A stretch of DNA of 64,000 bases from Andrena cerasifolii. Its lineage: Eukaryota > Arthropoda > Insecta > Hymenoptera > Andrenidae. Below the pieces are notes generated by a model that worked only from the letters and a program-made list of their open reading frames with translations, was not told the origin of the DNA and searched no databases. The position numbers and the translations under genes were made by a program. The stretch is taken from the NCBI RefSeq assembly GCF_050908995.1, contig NC_135118.1, positions 15,819,501 to 15,883,500 on the forward strand, read 5' to 3'. Below are positions 1 to 12,500 of the stretch, piece by piece; the first letter of the stretch is position 1; each line of letters begins with the position of its first letter.

Positions 1-1507
1 GCACCATGACCTAGAACCATGAATCACATCGCGGCCGAGAAACTTCAAGATCTCCCCGGGTACCACGGGGAACAACGCCGTCTTATCCGCAATGATCTTT
101 TGTACGGCGAGTTTCAAGAAGTGTAGTGCTCGGCCGCTCGGGCCGGGCCATAACACCCGATTTTTCTTATCTGGAGAATTAAGAACAGGCCGATGACGAC
201 GGCCGCGGTGGAGTACGCTCCGTGGAAGTGATACCCTTCGGCACGGAGCAAAGGGGCCGACCGTGTCCGGCGAGGGTGTTAAAATCCTCGTTATGGGAGG
301 CGCGAGGGGCCGTGAGTAAGTTCAACGACCAACCGGATTCATGATCCCATTCCGGATCGTCCCGTATCAGATTCTGGGAAGGCTCGTTCCCTGCGTCCCT
401 TACGATCACCTTCAGCCATGTAAATCTCTTAGAAATTCGACCTTTTCTCACGCTCGGCGGGGCCCGCGACGTTTCCGCGCTAGTTACACCGGAGGGAATA
501 AATCGGTGGGACGAGTCGCCTCCGAGACGGGACCAGGTTTCAAGCTCACAGCGAAACGGCAGGCGCCGCGAACCCTGTACGATCGATACAGGGGATGGCG
601 TGACGGGGTCTCGATAGTGGATGAACGAGTAGATTCGTTAATTATTCGAGAATCGTCCTCGGTACCTACCTGGGACGTTACCGATATAGTGCGCGATAGA
701 GGCTGGCTCGAGGAAGTGCCGTCGATACGATGCTGGGCGCTGGGAGTCATGCATCGGTGAGCAGAGTATCGGGGGAACGAACCGAGACCGGGTTGGAATA
801 AATTCATTTTCGAAGACAGCGCCGGCCGTGCTACTCTCGTTCGTAGATCGTATCCCCCGGCGGCCCGTCGAGGCAAAAAAAGAAGCGAGGAGAAGTAGAA
901 CGAAGGGGGAGGCGAACGATCTGCCTACGCCCACGCGGCTCGCCCACAACCCCCGCGAGCAGACGGAATTGCCTGGACGAGCTCTCTCGATAAGCCCTCC
1001 CGTTCATCGGTCACGTCTTAATCGACGCGCGGCTCTCCGACAGCCGCGGTTGGGGGTCGGGCATCGACGTAACCGAATCGTTCGTCGAACCGAGACGGTG
1101 CCCACCGGGCCGCTCGTGGCACTCGTGGAATGGACGAAACGAGAGAGGAAGGTATTTAAGAAACGGTCGGAAACGCGGGCCCGGGCCAAAGGCCAAGGAC
1201 CCGCTGTTCTACACGGATCGGCCATCAGCGGCGAGCGTACGCGACGACCACCTGTGTGCGCTCGATTAGACGAGTCCCCTAATCGACCAGCGAGCTTATT
1301 GAGCCTCGAGGAAGAGAGTAATTGGAAACAGAGACGTGGCTATCGACTCGTTGCCAGTTGCCACAGAACGGTTCGAGCTGCAACGAATCAATCTAGAGAC
1401 GCGGTAGCGTCTCGACGCCAAGTACAGGAAAGAAAGTACAGGAAAGACACCCTGAATAATGTCGACTGTCGCTACCGCTATCATTTACTCGTCCCCGGGC
1501 TATTCTA
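1..1507. other. GC/CpG-rich intergenic DNA, no supported gene
   Basis: Several open frames exist on both strands, up to 226 codons, but they are Arg/Ser/Pro-rich, overlap on opposite strands and show no domain. A small direct repeat of an AGTACAGGAAAGA-type motif is at 1421-1447. Confidence 0.5.
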
Positions 1508-1807
1508 AACTAATCTGAAACTTATTTCATTAATATCTCATCAAGCCTGCGATATTTCCTAAATTTAAAGGCATTTTTCTTATGTAAACCGCATATAAGC
1601 TTTCGAATAAGACCAATTTCAATAAACCAATTGTCTTGAAGCTTTGCAGGCGTGCGTAGTTTGGATGGCAATACAATATATTTAAAAAAAACCCGAGAGG
1701 ATGAAAAAATTATCCAGTCATCAATTAATAATATAATAATAATTTATAATATTGAAAATTATCTGAAGTCATTCTCTATGCAAATTATTCTTGTAAAAAG
1801 AAGTGAG
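1508..1807. other. AT-rich flank of the 1808-2456 inverted repeat, no gene
   Basis: Composition changes abruptly from GC-rich to AT-rich near 1508, suggesting that the inserted repeat extends further left than its inverted arm. No protein-like frame or recognisable TIR was found. Confidence 0.35.
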
Positions 1808-2456
1808 ATCTCCATAAAAAATTTCAGAAAAGTAACAAAAATACGCCATGTACATGAAATCAAATAAATCACCAAAAATAGAAGATAATAATAATTATAA
1901 AATAAAAAAGATGTGAAATCAAAATGAGCTGCACGTACATAAAGGTAATGATAAATACAAATAAATATTTTAATACGAATAAACATTTTATTCAAAATAC
2001 TTGGCGCTGCGTCCCGAATTGGTGCCGCTAAACTGAATAAATATGTATAAATTGCATTAATCTTTTTCTTTCTTTCTTCTGTGTGCGTTCATGAATGTGT
2101 GTATGTGTGCGTGCGCATATGCTACGTATGACATTAGAATTAAATATATGTAGAATAAATATGACTGCGTTTCTAATATGTATATGTATTTTAGATTGTA
2201 AGGGAGTTATTGTAAATTATTAATACGAGGACAATTAACATTTTTTCTGTTTCGCAGCGCCAAGTATTTTGAATAAAATGTTTATTCGTATTAAAATATT
2301 CATTTGAATTTATCATTACCTTTATGTACGTGCAGCTCATTTTGATTTCACATCTTTTTTTATTTTATAATTATTATTATCTTCTATTTTTGTGATTTAT
2401 TTGATTTCACGTACTCGGCGTAATTTGTTTACTTTTCTGAAGTTTTTTATGGAGAT
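1808..2456. mobile_element. Foldback/MITE-like element with 204-bp inverted arms
   Basis: 1808-2011 and 2253-2456 are reverse complements at roughly 90-95 percent, separated by a 241-bp spacer containing a CT run and a GT-rich stretch. The arms are AT-rich within GC-rich surroundings. No transposase frame is present and I could not define a target-site duplication. It may be a foldback element or two head-to-head copies of one repeat. Confidence 0.75.
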
Positions 2457-4600
2457 TCCCTGTACTCCGTTTGTTGTAACTTACAAGCGGAAGTTGTTGG
2501 CGTTTCATTGCAATCTGAATGACTTCTAATTTTAGTCGCGAGGTATGTGGTACCTACGCATGACTTTTGGACGTCGGGCTTTTAGAAGTAGCAGAGGGGT
2601 GCAGAGTTGAGAATTAGAATGGATGGAGGTGCCACAGCGAACGGCAGATGCGAGATTACCGCGACGAATCGTATTCTCTCTACGGTGTCAATTAACCGAC
2701 CCAGGCTTCCATTCGGCACACGGTATCGAAGTGTACAGGTTGAATTAATAGGACCGCCACGGAAGGAGCAGCGCGAGAGCAACCGTCTCGTTTCGGTACG
2801 CATACATCGAGGATTATCCAAGGCGATTGCGTGCCCGATAAGGCTTTTTGTCCCAGATCTCTCGCTCGCCAGGTAGAAGTGACGGTCCAGCTTTTTGGTT
2901 CTTGTTGGTCCCGGAGGAAGTCGCGGGGACCACGGCCATATATTTTCGACGCTGGATAAGCGTAGGCCCACTCTGGTCCACTTATCGCGCCGCACCGGCT
3001 CGTATTATTTAATTAATGAATACTCAATCGGCACCGATTGACACGCCGCGATAACTGTTATTACGATTTTTACACGCACGGGTGCCGGGGAATACGTGTC
3101 GCGGCGATATCCCGCGATAACTCATGCGCCTTACAAATGGAATCGTCGGGACACCACTTAGCCCGCGAAGTCTCGGGGGGGGGGGGAGGGGAGGGGGGGG
3201 GGGAACGTTCCGATCGCTCCACCTAATGATACCCCCTCGGACACAATTTTCCGATGCTTTCCATCGCGAGACTGCGTTCGCTCTTGCGTTTTAGAAGGCT
3301 ACACTAATCGGTGAGAAGTGTCACTTTGTAAAAGGTGGTCCCCGGGACGGGGCCGCTTAATGGCGCTACTTTTTAAGTGCGGCTTCGCTCGTTATCTTCA
3401 TGGGAGACGTTTCAATTAGCCCCCTCGCTGTGGAGACATTTCAGTGCAGTTCGTTCCCGACATCTTATTAAGCCCCGAAATTCTGACGCTTCGCATCTCG
3501 GAATTCTCATAATGAACTCCATTTAATTCGATTAATCCGATGCCCCGAGATATTCATATCGGAGACTCGTCGCTAGGATTATAATGGCAGTGCAACGCGA
3601 TGCAGAGGGAGGAGCGTGGAATATGAATAATAATTTAATGAACACATTACAGCTCGGGAGGGCGACGATAATAAACGACTAAAAATCGCGCGCATATCAG
3701 CCCGACGACTTTTATTAACGATCCCGAGGAACCGGGCGGCGGATTTCGTACCCGCGGAGTGATTCATTACGAATCCATCGACGGTTTCGACGTGCACCTC
3801 GTAAAATGGATATTCCCTTCAAGCAGCCTTCAACCCCGTCCGGGACTCGTGAAATAATAATCGACGCAGGGAGGGGGCGAGGCAGAAGGGCTCCGCTCGC
3901 GTGTGACTAGCGTTAATTACGCGCTACCATTAGCATATAAATCGTTTTTTAATTGCAAACGGTGGTGGTGCGATCTCACCAGGCGCTGCGTTCTATACCT
4001 GTTCCCTCGGACCACGATCTCGAAGGAGTTCGAGTAGCTGACGCCACGCAACCGGCCATCCGTCGATTATTTATCGTTCGCTATGAGATATTAAGTACCG
4101 TGAGACTCGGCGACTGGCCCGTAGAAACTAATCCTCCTCCAAATGTCACCTTTTCTCTCACATCCCATTTCTTTTCCCCTCTGTGTCTTTCTATCTTCCC
4201 CTTCCCCATCTCACCATCTTTCCCTCTCCTTGTCTCTCTTTTCCCGGCCTTCTGGTCCTCTGGTGGGTACCGTGACAGGTCAAGCTCGACGTCGCGAGAC
4301 CTTGATGACAAACCCAAGCACCTCGGATAAACTCGGCAGGTGCTTCAAACGCGCCTCCGCGAGATTCGATGTTTTTTTAGGAAACTTTCGAAACCGTGCC
4401 GTGACGTAACCGCGCATAATACGCTCGTTTTTATTAATGTATTCGAACGACCAGGCTGAGGTCGAAAGGTGTCTCCGGTACGATACTCCTTTCGTCGGTA
4501 ACCACCCACCGCCACGTGTGTCCGTCCACCTCGAACAGTCCACCAGGACCCATCCAACCTCTAATAAACAAAGTAGGGGATGGAGACGTGATGGGAAAGC
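2457..4600. other. GC-rich intergenic DNA, no supported gene
   Basis: No credible coding frame. It contains TAATTA-rich patches (for example near 3010 and 3920) of the kind seen in conserved insect enhancers, a long G tract (3175-3203) and a C/T-rich tract (4140-4260). Regulatory function is only a possibility. Confidence 0.4.
3175..3203 (+). repeat. Poly-G tract, G-quadruplex-capable
   Basis: Twelve G, one A, four G, one A, then eleven G: enough G-runs to form a quadruplex. It may also be a site of sequencing length error. Confidence 0.8.
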
Positions 4601-5056
4601 TAAGCTACGATGCAAAAAAACTGATAATTATACCTTTAACGTAATTTTTATATATAATTATAAGTTAATAGTTTAACCTTTGGTACATAGTTTGAGCAAT
4701 ATCTAAATAAAAATTTGAAGTTAGTAAGCTTTAAAAAATAAGTAGTGAAAAACCATCTTGCCCCTACCGCGGGATATGAAGCGGCATCGAAAATGTGGCA
4801 AAATGGTTATCCTAAATATTTCCAGAATCAATGCGAATATGAAATTCTTCTAAATTATTTTCTTCAACCCCCGCGCAGGAGTTGTGGAACCATATCTTGT
4901 AAATATTAGACAAATTCTTTCTATTCTGTTTGCGAAAATACACTCTTACTTGGCCCTGATGGTGAACCCGTGGTCACTTCATTCCTCTGTTTCAATTTTT
5001 GGACATAACGTTCCAATGTTGTATGTAGAAAGCAACATTCGCGAGCAGCTTTCTTG
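4601..5056. other. AT-rich segment left of the 5059 element, no gene
   Basis: Composition resembles the transposon islands, but no ends or domains are recognisable. A 64-codon open frame at 4884-5078 resembles nothing that I know. Confidence 0.35.
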
Positions 5057-5400
5057 TAGGGTAGACCGGGGGCGGTAGTAACACTCTGACTTTGGAATAC
5101 GCTTACGCAAAAACTATTACAGTTATAAGAACAGTTTTTTTTATGAAAATGTTACTTACTTATCTGGCATTATTTGAGCTACAACAGTTTCGCTGTATGT
5201 CAAGTATTATTCCGGTAAAAAGTAAAGCAACGGGAGTTAATGAAAGAAGCAGAATTTATATTATGTACACCTTCAAGGACGCTACGAAGGCACTTACAAA
5301 CAGGAAAGTCTAAGAAGAAATGAAAATTGATGCTTGAAAAAGAGGAAAATTTTTGAAAATTTTATTCAATATTGATTCATTTTTGAAAATTTTATTAAAC

Positions 5401-5676
5401 ATTGTTCTATCTTTGTTAATAATATCTTTTATAATATATATTCTATAACACTCTGTTAAAAATAATAAAAAGTAATTACTTATTTGTGTCGGTACGTTTT
5501 GTCACATAGGTGGTTTGTTTTACTTGACGACAACACTGTCGCAAAACGCCCCACCGATGTGACAAAACGTCCCGACACAGATAAGTAATTACTTTTTATT
5601 ATTTTTAACAAAATGTTATGGAATATATATTATAATATATATTATAATATATTATTAACAAAAATAGAACAATATT
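5401..5676. repeat. Large imperfect palindrome
   Basis: The best-matched arms, 5446-5513 and 5551-5618, are 68 bp with about five mismatches. Weaker pairing continues outward to about 5401 and 5676. The 37-bp spacer contains GCAAAACGCC, related to the neighbouring hairpin. Confidence 0.85.
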
Positions 5677-5741
5677 TTCCTGAACCTTACGTGGGGCGTT
5701 TTGTAGTGTTACAAAACGCCCCACGTAAGGTTCAGGAAAAT
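5674..5741. repeat. Perfect 32-bp-arm hairpin
   Basis: 5674-5705 and 5710-5741 are exact reverse complements with a GTGT loop (5706-5709). It is a recent or actively maintained palindrome inside the 5059-5907 element. Confidence 0.95.
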
Positions 5742-5907
5742 TATTATTTGCGGTTATTTCCTGTTACGTTCTTTCATAATTCCGGCGTAGTTGTTTAGAG
5801 TAATGAACACTTAACGTGTTAGCCCAAAAAAATTTAAAGAATGATTAAAAAAACATTGGTTTTATAGATCTTTCTTTAAAAGTGGGGCGTATTGTATAGT
5901 TTTACCC

Positions 5908-8280
5908 TATCCCTTCTTACCTCGCTACCCCATCATCCCCCCTTGCCCTGCCTACTTAAATCTGCAGAAACGTTCAGCACGCGAACTGTCCGTCGACTGG
6001 TTTCACCATTTCACGCGGCCGATGAATTGCGAGTCTTAAAGCGCATACGTGCGTAACGATCGACGGATTTCCTCCAGCAGCTAATTAATAGCCAACGAGC
6101 AAAGCGTCCGCGCCTATCTTGCCGCCAGCGCCTATTATCTCTGGGCCGGCTTGGACTAACGCGCGCGAACTTTTTGCGTTGCCACCCCGTACGCACAACG
6201 ACCAATCCCTTTCACCGTATCGATTAACCGCACCTGTCAGCCTGCCGTTCTATCCGCATCCCGAAATTCGGGCGACGCTCGGTCGAAACGCCGCCGCGGC
6301 ACGCTAAACGGGGAACGTCTTCGGAGCGCATTTCCAGAGGCGCGACAACCGTATGATGATTAAGTTCGAATTAACCGGACGAGCTTTTAACAGGATAAAC
6401 GCGAAATTTAATTAAACGGGGGTCTTGCTCGCTCGAGATTCCCCGCGATAAACGTAAAACGATTAAACGATCGGGATCTCCCAGCGGCGTGGCAGAGCGA
6501 AGGAGAGGTGAGCACTCCGTCCCGATCTAATTTCGACGCGTGCGTCGAAATTACGCGGTTCCTCGCGTGCAGTCCAATTACCATGCGTAACGCGAGGAAC
6601 AAGACGCCTGCGAGTGGAACGGGGCCCACTCCGCTAAATCATCAACGCCGGACTCGTCATCGTAACTCCCGATTATTTTGCACCACCGTTTTTCCGCCGG
6701 CCGGCCTCCACGTCCGCCATTCCGCGGTAGAATTAATTTCGCGTAACGCAGGTAACTTGCCGCGAATGGACGAGTTAACGCTGCGATAATAACTCCGCGG
6801 GCCGGTTAACGTTTACACAGGTGCATCGAGCGTGAACCTGACTCGGCCGGCGATGCTTTGCATGCGCATCCGCGGTAGCCGCGGTGCCCGTGGCCCGGTG
6901 AAACGCGTACATTTACGAGGGACATTAATCCGCGAAGGAGTCCGCCGGGGGGAGGGTGGGACGGCAGCGAGCGCCGTGGATTTTAGCGCAATTTTATAGC
7001 GCCAGCAGAAATTCGCAGGGGTAACGAGCATAGTTTCGTTGCCGCAACGCAACGATCGGGGATAAAGTTGTGCAAAGATCCTACGGTTCCCAGAAACGTT
7101 CGATTACCCATCAGATCGTTAATGAGGCCATTAGATTATTGATTTACGGCGCGCGTCGCCAGAACGGTAAATTTAATTCGTGAGAGTGGAGCAATGCTGG
7201 GAAATAGGGACAAGCTGAACGCTGACAACGACGCGAGCGACTCGCGACTGAGCTGAGAGGAATAGAAGAGCATCTGTACGATACCGATACGAGCAATACA
7301 TCTGTGTTAAAATACGGATGACGAAGATGAGTCGTGTAATACAGAAGGCAAAGTAACATTTCTCGGAGCCCGAGGACTTCGTCTTCGAGAGGATCTTCGA
7401 GATCCGCATCACGCCCCGTTGCGCAAATATCCTCTGGAGCAATAGACAATCCCATCGTGGAACCAAAACGAAGGCGTTCGCGGTTGCTCGCCGTAGGAGA
7501 TGGCGGAAAGAATAGAGCGACGCGCAGGAATTAGAATCGGCGGAACAACGACCGTGGAGGAAACCACAGCGTGCCCAGAAACGCGAGCAAAAAGCACGGG
7601 GAACGCGATTGCCTCGGCGGAGTCTTGAGCATCGCGACCGTAAAATGATGAAAAGCTGGGAGTCGAGCAAGGGGCACGCATAGCCGGAACGTCCGGTCGA
7701 TCGGATCGACGCGTCCGTCCCGGGGGGAAGAAAAAAATTGGATCGCATCGGGGGCCCGCGTCTGCATAATAAACGTAAAAGAGGGGAACGGAAGGAGAGG
7801 ACTGGTGGTGCGCGGCCGACAAAGTGATCTTACCGTAAAAAGGCCGGCACGCACGAAAAAAGGGTAGCAGCGGTTCCTTTTAACGAAGCATCGCGCTGAA
7901 TAGAACGATCAAATTAGCGTATCGATCGATGCTCGATCTTTCGCCGCGCGCTGCCCGGGACGCGGGGCGAGCGTAATTACGAAATGGAAATTTACGACGA
8001 CTCATCGCCGCGATATTTACCAGGTTGCACGAAACGGAACAGGCCACGAGCGTGCACACGACCGCGGCGCGCCGCGACGGGGGAAACGGCCGTGGCTACA
8101 TGAATCCTGACATCAGCGCGAAGCGAGCGAGCGCCGTGTACCAGGGAGGCTAACAGAGGTTCCTGCTCAGGTTACGCGAGATAATCGGGATATTTGCACG
8201 ACGCGATTATCAATCAGCCTCGTAGATCCGCCACGGGATCTCCTTTTCCCTATCGGCTCGGTGGCTCGTGTCTAAACGCG
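5908..8280. other. GC-rich intergenic DNA, no supported gene
   Basis: Long minus-strand frames at 7173-7822 overlap each other in several registers and have chance-type composition. TAATTA-type motifs are scattered at 6080-6410, 6730 and 7130. Nothing else is identifiable. Confidence 0.45.
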
Positions 8281-9197
8281 TCTTATATACTGGGTGCAGC
8301 TGAAATTATTTTAATATAACAGCCTAGCACTGCTCTTGTTATAACCTGTGTAACTCGTAGCACAGCTGAGAATGGATGATTCTCTGGGTGTGTCTCCTAC
8401 AGATAAAACGAAAATTTCTTGACTTATTTAATGACTATGTTATTCCGCGACGGCCACTATCTCTTCTGTCTTCTGATTTGTGTAAATGGGACCTTTTGTT
8501 TTTGTATTTTTCCTTTAATATTATTCCAGCGTTGAAACTCAGCGTGATTAAGTAGGTATACGCGATTATATTAATTTACACTGTTGTAACTCTTATGTAG
8601 TGAGGTGGAAGACGCGAGGGTAGTAATAACTTACGCGTCTTAATAAAACTCAACAAAGAATACGGTTTATTTAAGGGTGTAAGACCAGAAACTTCTCTAG
8701 AGTAAAAAATGTTGAGCGGACGAAAAGCACAATCGCTCAAGACGCTTGCTTCAAACCGAATGCCGTCAACGGTCGCGTTCCTTCCCAATCCGAGGGATAC
8801 GCGTACCGCGTGGAAAAATAAGGGAAAACCCCGAGTCCTGAGACAGGGGAGGTTTCGTCGCCTGGCGAAGTTCAAAAGCCACGAAACCTTCGGTTGAACT
8901 TTATTACCCTACCTGGTCTTCTGCTTCGCTCGAAGTCCAGCGCTACGCACGCTACAATAGTATATGTAGAGGAAGGGGTGGTAATATAGCCCCACAGTTT
9001 TATATATCTTCCTAAAATCTGATTCATAATATAAATTGCTTTAATTTTTTGCTTAAAATGTAGGTAAACTAATATGGTTATGTGTAATAAAAGGTGGAAA
9101 CAAAAGGAAAACAATTTAATTGAATTTATCATATATTATGAAATAAAAAATATATAAAAAAAATTTTATGTTAAACTATTTTATTAAAAATGTAGTA
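8281..9197. other. Transition into AT-rich DNA, no supported gene
   Basis: AT content rises from about 8280. Small frames (8576-8875 minus, 8872-9132 minus) lack domains. The motif GGGGTGGTAATATAGCCCC near 8976-8994 recalls the ends of the TA|GGG elements, but no paired end was found. Confidence 0.35.
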
Positions 9198-9592
9198 GGG
9201 CAAACCAACCAGTGAATGACTGAATTGTTGAATCTATGGACCCTTGAGATTAATACTTGAATATATTTATGTATAACCACAAAACAACTGTTGAAATTTC
9301 ATTTAAATTTATTTTTCTTGAAATTTCAATAAAAATAATTACTTATTCTTATCTTAATTGGAAAAAAAATTATAAAATGCAAAACGTGTAGAAGCCCAGT
9401 AAATTACCGCATACTTTTAATAAGAATTGTACTTATTAATGTTTGCTTAATACGCGTAACTAAAAATATAGGATATTAAAAGTGCACCTACAGTCCATTT
9501 ATAAACATATAATAATCTTTAAATTTATAATTGACATTCCTTTGCCTAATGGTCATTCACTGGTACGCGGTCAATTGCTGGTTGGTTTACCC
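9198..9592. mobile_element. TA|GGG...CCC|TA MITE
   Basis: The left end GGGCAAACCAACCAG follows TA 9196-9197. The right end CTGGTTGGTTTACCC precedes TA 9593-9594. A second shared block (CAGTGAATGA on the left, its complement TCATTCACTG at 9553-9562) shows that the left TIR lacks about 15 bp present on the right. The interior is AT-rich and has no transposase. Confidence 0.75.
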
Positions 9593-12500
9593 TAAAAACT
9601 ACGTTACAATGCACTAAAAAATAATTCTTTTCTTGTACTTCAATTTTGATGGTGTTATTATCACTTTAAATAAAATCGTGGGGCACGATATTTCATAACA
9701 GGGTATGAATCACTTTAATACTTCAACTTCTGGTCGCACATGGTGCCTCACGATTTTATAAATATCGATTATAAGTACCTTTTATCAAATATATTCCGAC
9801 ACACCACACTTTAATTTTCTGAACCTACAAGAAATACTTCTTCCTGGGGACGACGAAGAACTTTTGTTTTGCAGCTTATATTATTTATACTTATCATAGC
9901 GACGACTATGTCCCATCTAGTATCATATATTTTTCTCTGTGTATATAGCTAGTAGCTGTAATGGATAACGCGATTAGCCGCTAGATATTTTTGTTTATAA
10001 TATAAAAATCACGAAGGGGCCGAATTGCCAGCAGGAGGCCAGAATACCACCATTTCCTCTACAAAGATTCTATACTCTGTTCCATTAATTAATTCTAACA
10101 AATAATAGTACAACAACTGCGGGGAAGCTTGCGTCGATCAGAGAAACGCGCATTTTACGAAAGAGCCCAGATATCGTTGGATTACCGAACGAGTAAGACA
10201 AGTTACTGTCGTCGACGTCTATCAGCCGCAGCGCGATAATTACAATCGACGGGACATCGATGATTTCCTCCACCGGTGTCTTCGCGGGTTGCGACGTACC
10301 TATTCCCGACTACCGGTTGCAAGGGACACATAAAACGGCCGATTATTTCGCGTGTAATCGCGTACGCGGCTCCGGCTGGCCCGGTTCCGTGTCCAGGTTC
10401 GCCCCGTTTCTGATTATTATGCCGCGGTTGGCCAGAAGACTGGAAACACTATTAAAAACACGCTCGCGCGGCCCGAGTTTCCAATATCGCGTACCTACCG
10501 CGTACACCTGTTCTCTCTCTATCCGGCTTCGTTAAATTCGTTATTTCGCAATCCGCACGCGCCTTTCCCGCGGCGCCGCGCCGTACCGCGCCGCGCCGCG
10601 CGTGAACGCACGTGCGTCGATGCCGCAACGCGACTGACCAACGAACGCGAGGGCCCGCCTGTCTACGCAACGTCGCGGATAGGTAATCAACCGGCAGGAT
10701 ACGAATACCTTGAAGCGAGGAAAAAACCCCCTCCCCGATAGCTATCTCGCGACTAAATTGAGGCAATTTTCTATAGCCCCAGCGAACAGACGTTTTATCG
10801 GGATTAATATTTCAGGCAACCTTCCATTTTTCCTCCTCGCTGGCTTACTCCGACGTGCCTTCTCCCGCTGCCGCGGCCACTCGAAGATCGAGAATTAAAC
10901 CTCCGCTCCGATCCAAGGGTACTTCACCCATTCCTGCTTCGACCTTCCACGAAGGCACCACGGGTTTTTATTGGAGGCCGAACTGTGGTGACACTGTTAC
11001 TGACGCTTCGATGGCCACGTGCCCTTTAGTAAGCTTTTATGCACTTCGGGCCCACGAGCGGGCCCTTTAGTAAGCTTTCATACACTTGAATTCTATTCCG
11101 ACACCTCACATCTTACGGCTCTTCTCCAATCGTCCAGTGCACCAAGAAATAAAACACTCTGCTGGCAGGTACCTATTCCTTTGTCTCGCAAACCCCAGAC
11201 ACTGATTTGCTTCCATCTTGCTTCTGCCACAGTAGCGATCGCCAGCTCCTCCTGGTATCTATAAATCGACGCCGCGGTCTTCTTACCCCCTTCCGGTCGG
11301 TCCTGAGGTCGGCCGAGGGAGCCCGTCGTCGAACGAAATCGAAGCACGGGTATAACTCAAGCCGGATCGAGGACGTTAAAGAGGGAACGGCAGCAGTTCG
11401 TGAAGGGCCTACCGTTAATAAACAACGGGAATCCATTATAGGAAACACCTTCGAGCACAGTGTACTTAATGGCTGTAAGGATGCAACGATGGCCAGCGCC
11501 CACAGGCGTGTCGGTGTGTGTACGCGCGCGTGTCGTAACGCGGGCACCGTGCAAGGGCATGTATGGTAGTTTGTGCACCTTATGCTCACTCTCGCCGCAT
11601 ATCTACACAGCATCGTTCCGTGCCACATACCGGGTGACTTTTTTCCCCCCCAAGATGCCGGCCCGCGATAGCAGCCTCTAATTGCTTCTGCTCCGACGCA
11701 CGCTCCCATCTAGTTTCATTTAGATTAATTGCGGACCGTTTACCGGGGGATTCTAGGCATTTATTCCATGAAGACAGAAAAATACCGGGCCGAACGTATT
11801 CTGACACGGGGGACTGAAATGGCGCGCGAACGGGAATTCTGGAATGCCACGAGTTCTATCTCCCGAAGCTAAAATTCGTCGAGCCACGGTTAAAACTGTA
11901 TTAACGCGAAATTCGGCGGTGGTAGAATTCGACTGTCACTTCGGACGGCAAGTGCGAAATGGTGGATGACGTCGAAGGGAACTGAGGCGAAATTAAACGC
12001 ATCGTGGCAGAAGGCACGCACCGGCAGAAAAAGAGTACGACGAGGTTCGTACGAGAACACCCGTTAGACGGGACTCTCAATTCTTACGGTACGCGGGTTA
12101 GGTGTATCTACCTGTTCAAGGCCCCTCCCAGCTCACCTGTAGTGAAAAAGGGTCAATAGCACACGGAGAAGGCGCACCGCGAAAGTCTGGACCGGGATGC
12201 TGCTCCGAAATCACGGCCTCAAGGACAAACGCCGCTCGACAATACTTTCCCCTGCCCGTCGTTCGTGCTGGTAGAAATAATTAAAAGAGAAAAGTACAAA
12301 AGGAAGAGGCGAGAAGGGAGAAGGAGATAGGAAGGCAGAAATCCAATCGGGAAATGGGCTGTTCGTTTTTCTCATCCCGTAACGAACCCACGTGCCTGCC
12401 GTGCTCGAGTCGTCGACGGGATCCCTGCGAGTTTCCAGACGCGGGCAGAGGCGGGAGGAAGGGATGAAAGTTTTTCGAGATGACACGGGCCGATAATCCA

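Larger units (their letters stand above)
5059..5907. mobile_element. TA|GGG...CCC|TA element with internal palindromes
   Basis: The left end starts GGGTAGACCGGGGG after TA 5057-5058, and the right end finishes TTTTACCC before TA 5908-5909. Only the terminal 6-8 bp of the two ends match closely, so they may come from two related elements. Inside are a large inverted repeat (5401-5513 / 5551-5676) and a perfect hairpin (5674-5741). The motif ACAAAACGCCCCAC recurs several times. Short open frames at 5092-5313 and 5613-5798 show no domain. Confidence 0.55.

Noticed and set aside
5092..5313. Possible transposase fragment
   Set aside because: The peptide looks protein-like in part but I could not match any HTH or DDE motif to it.
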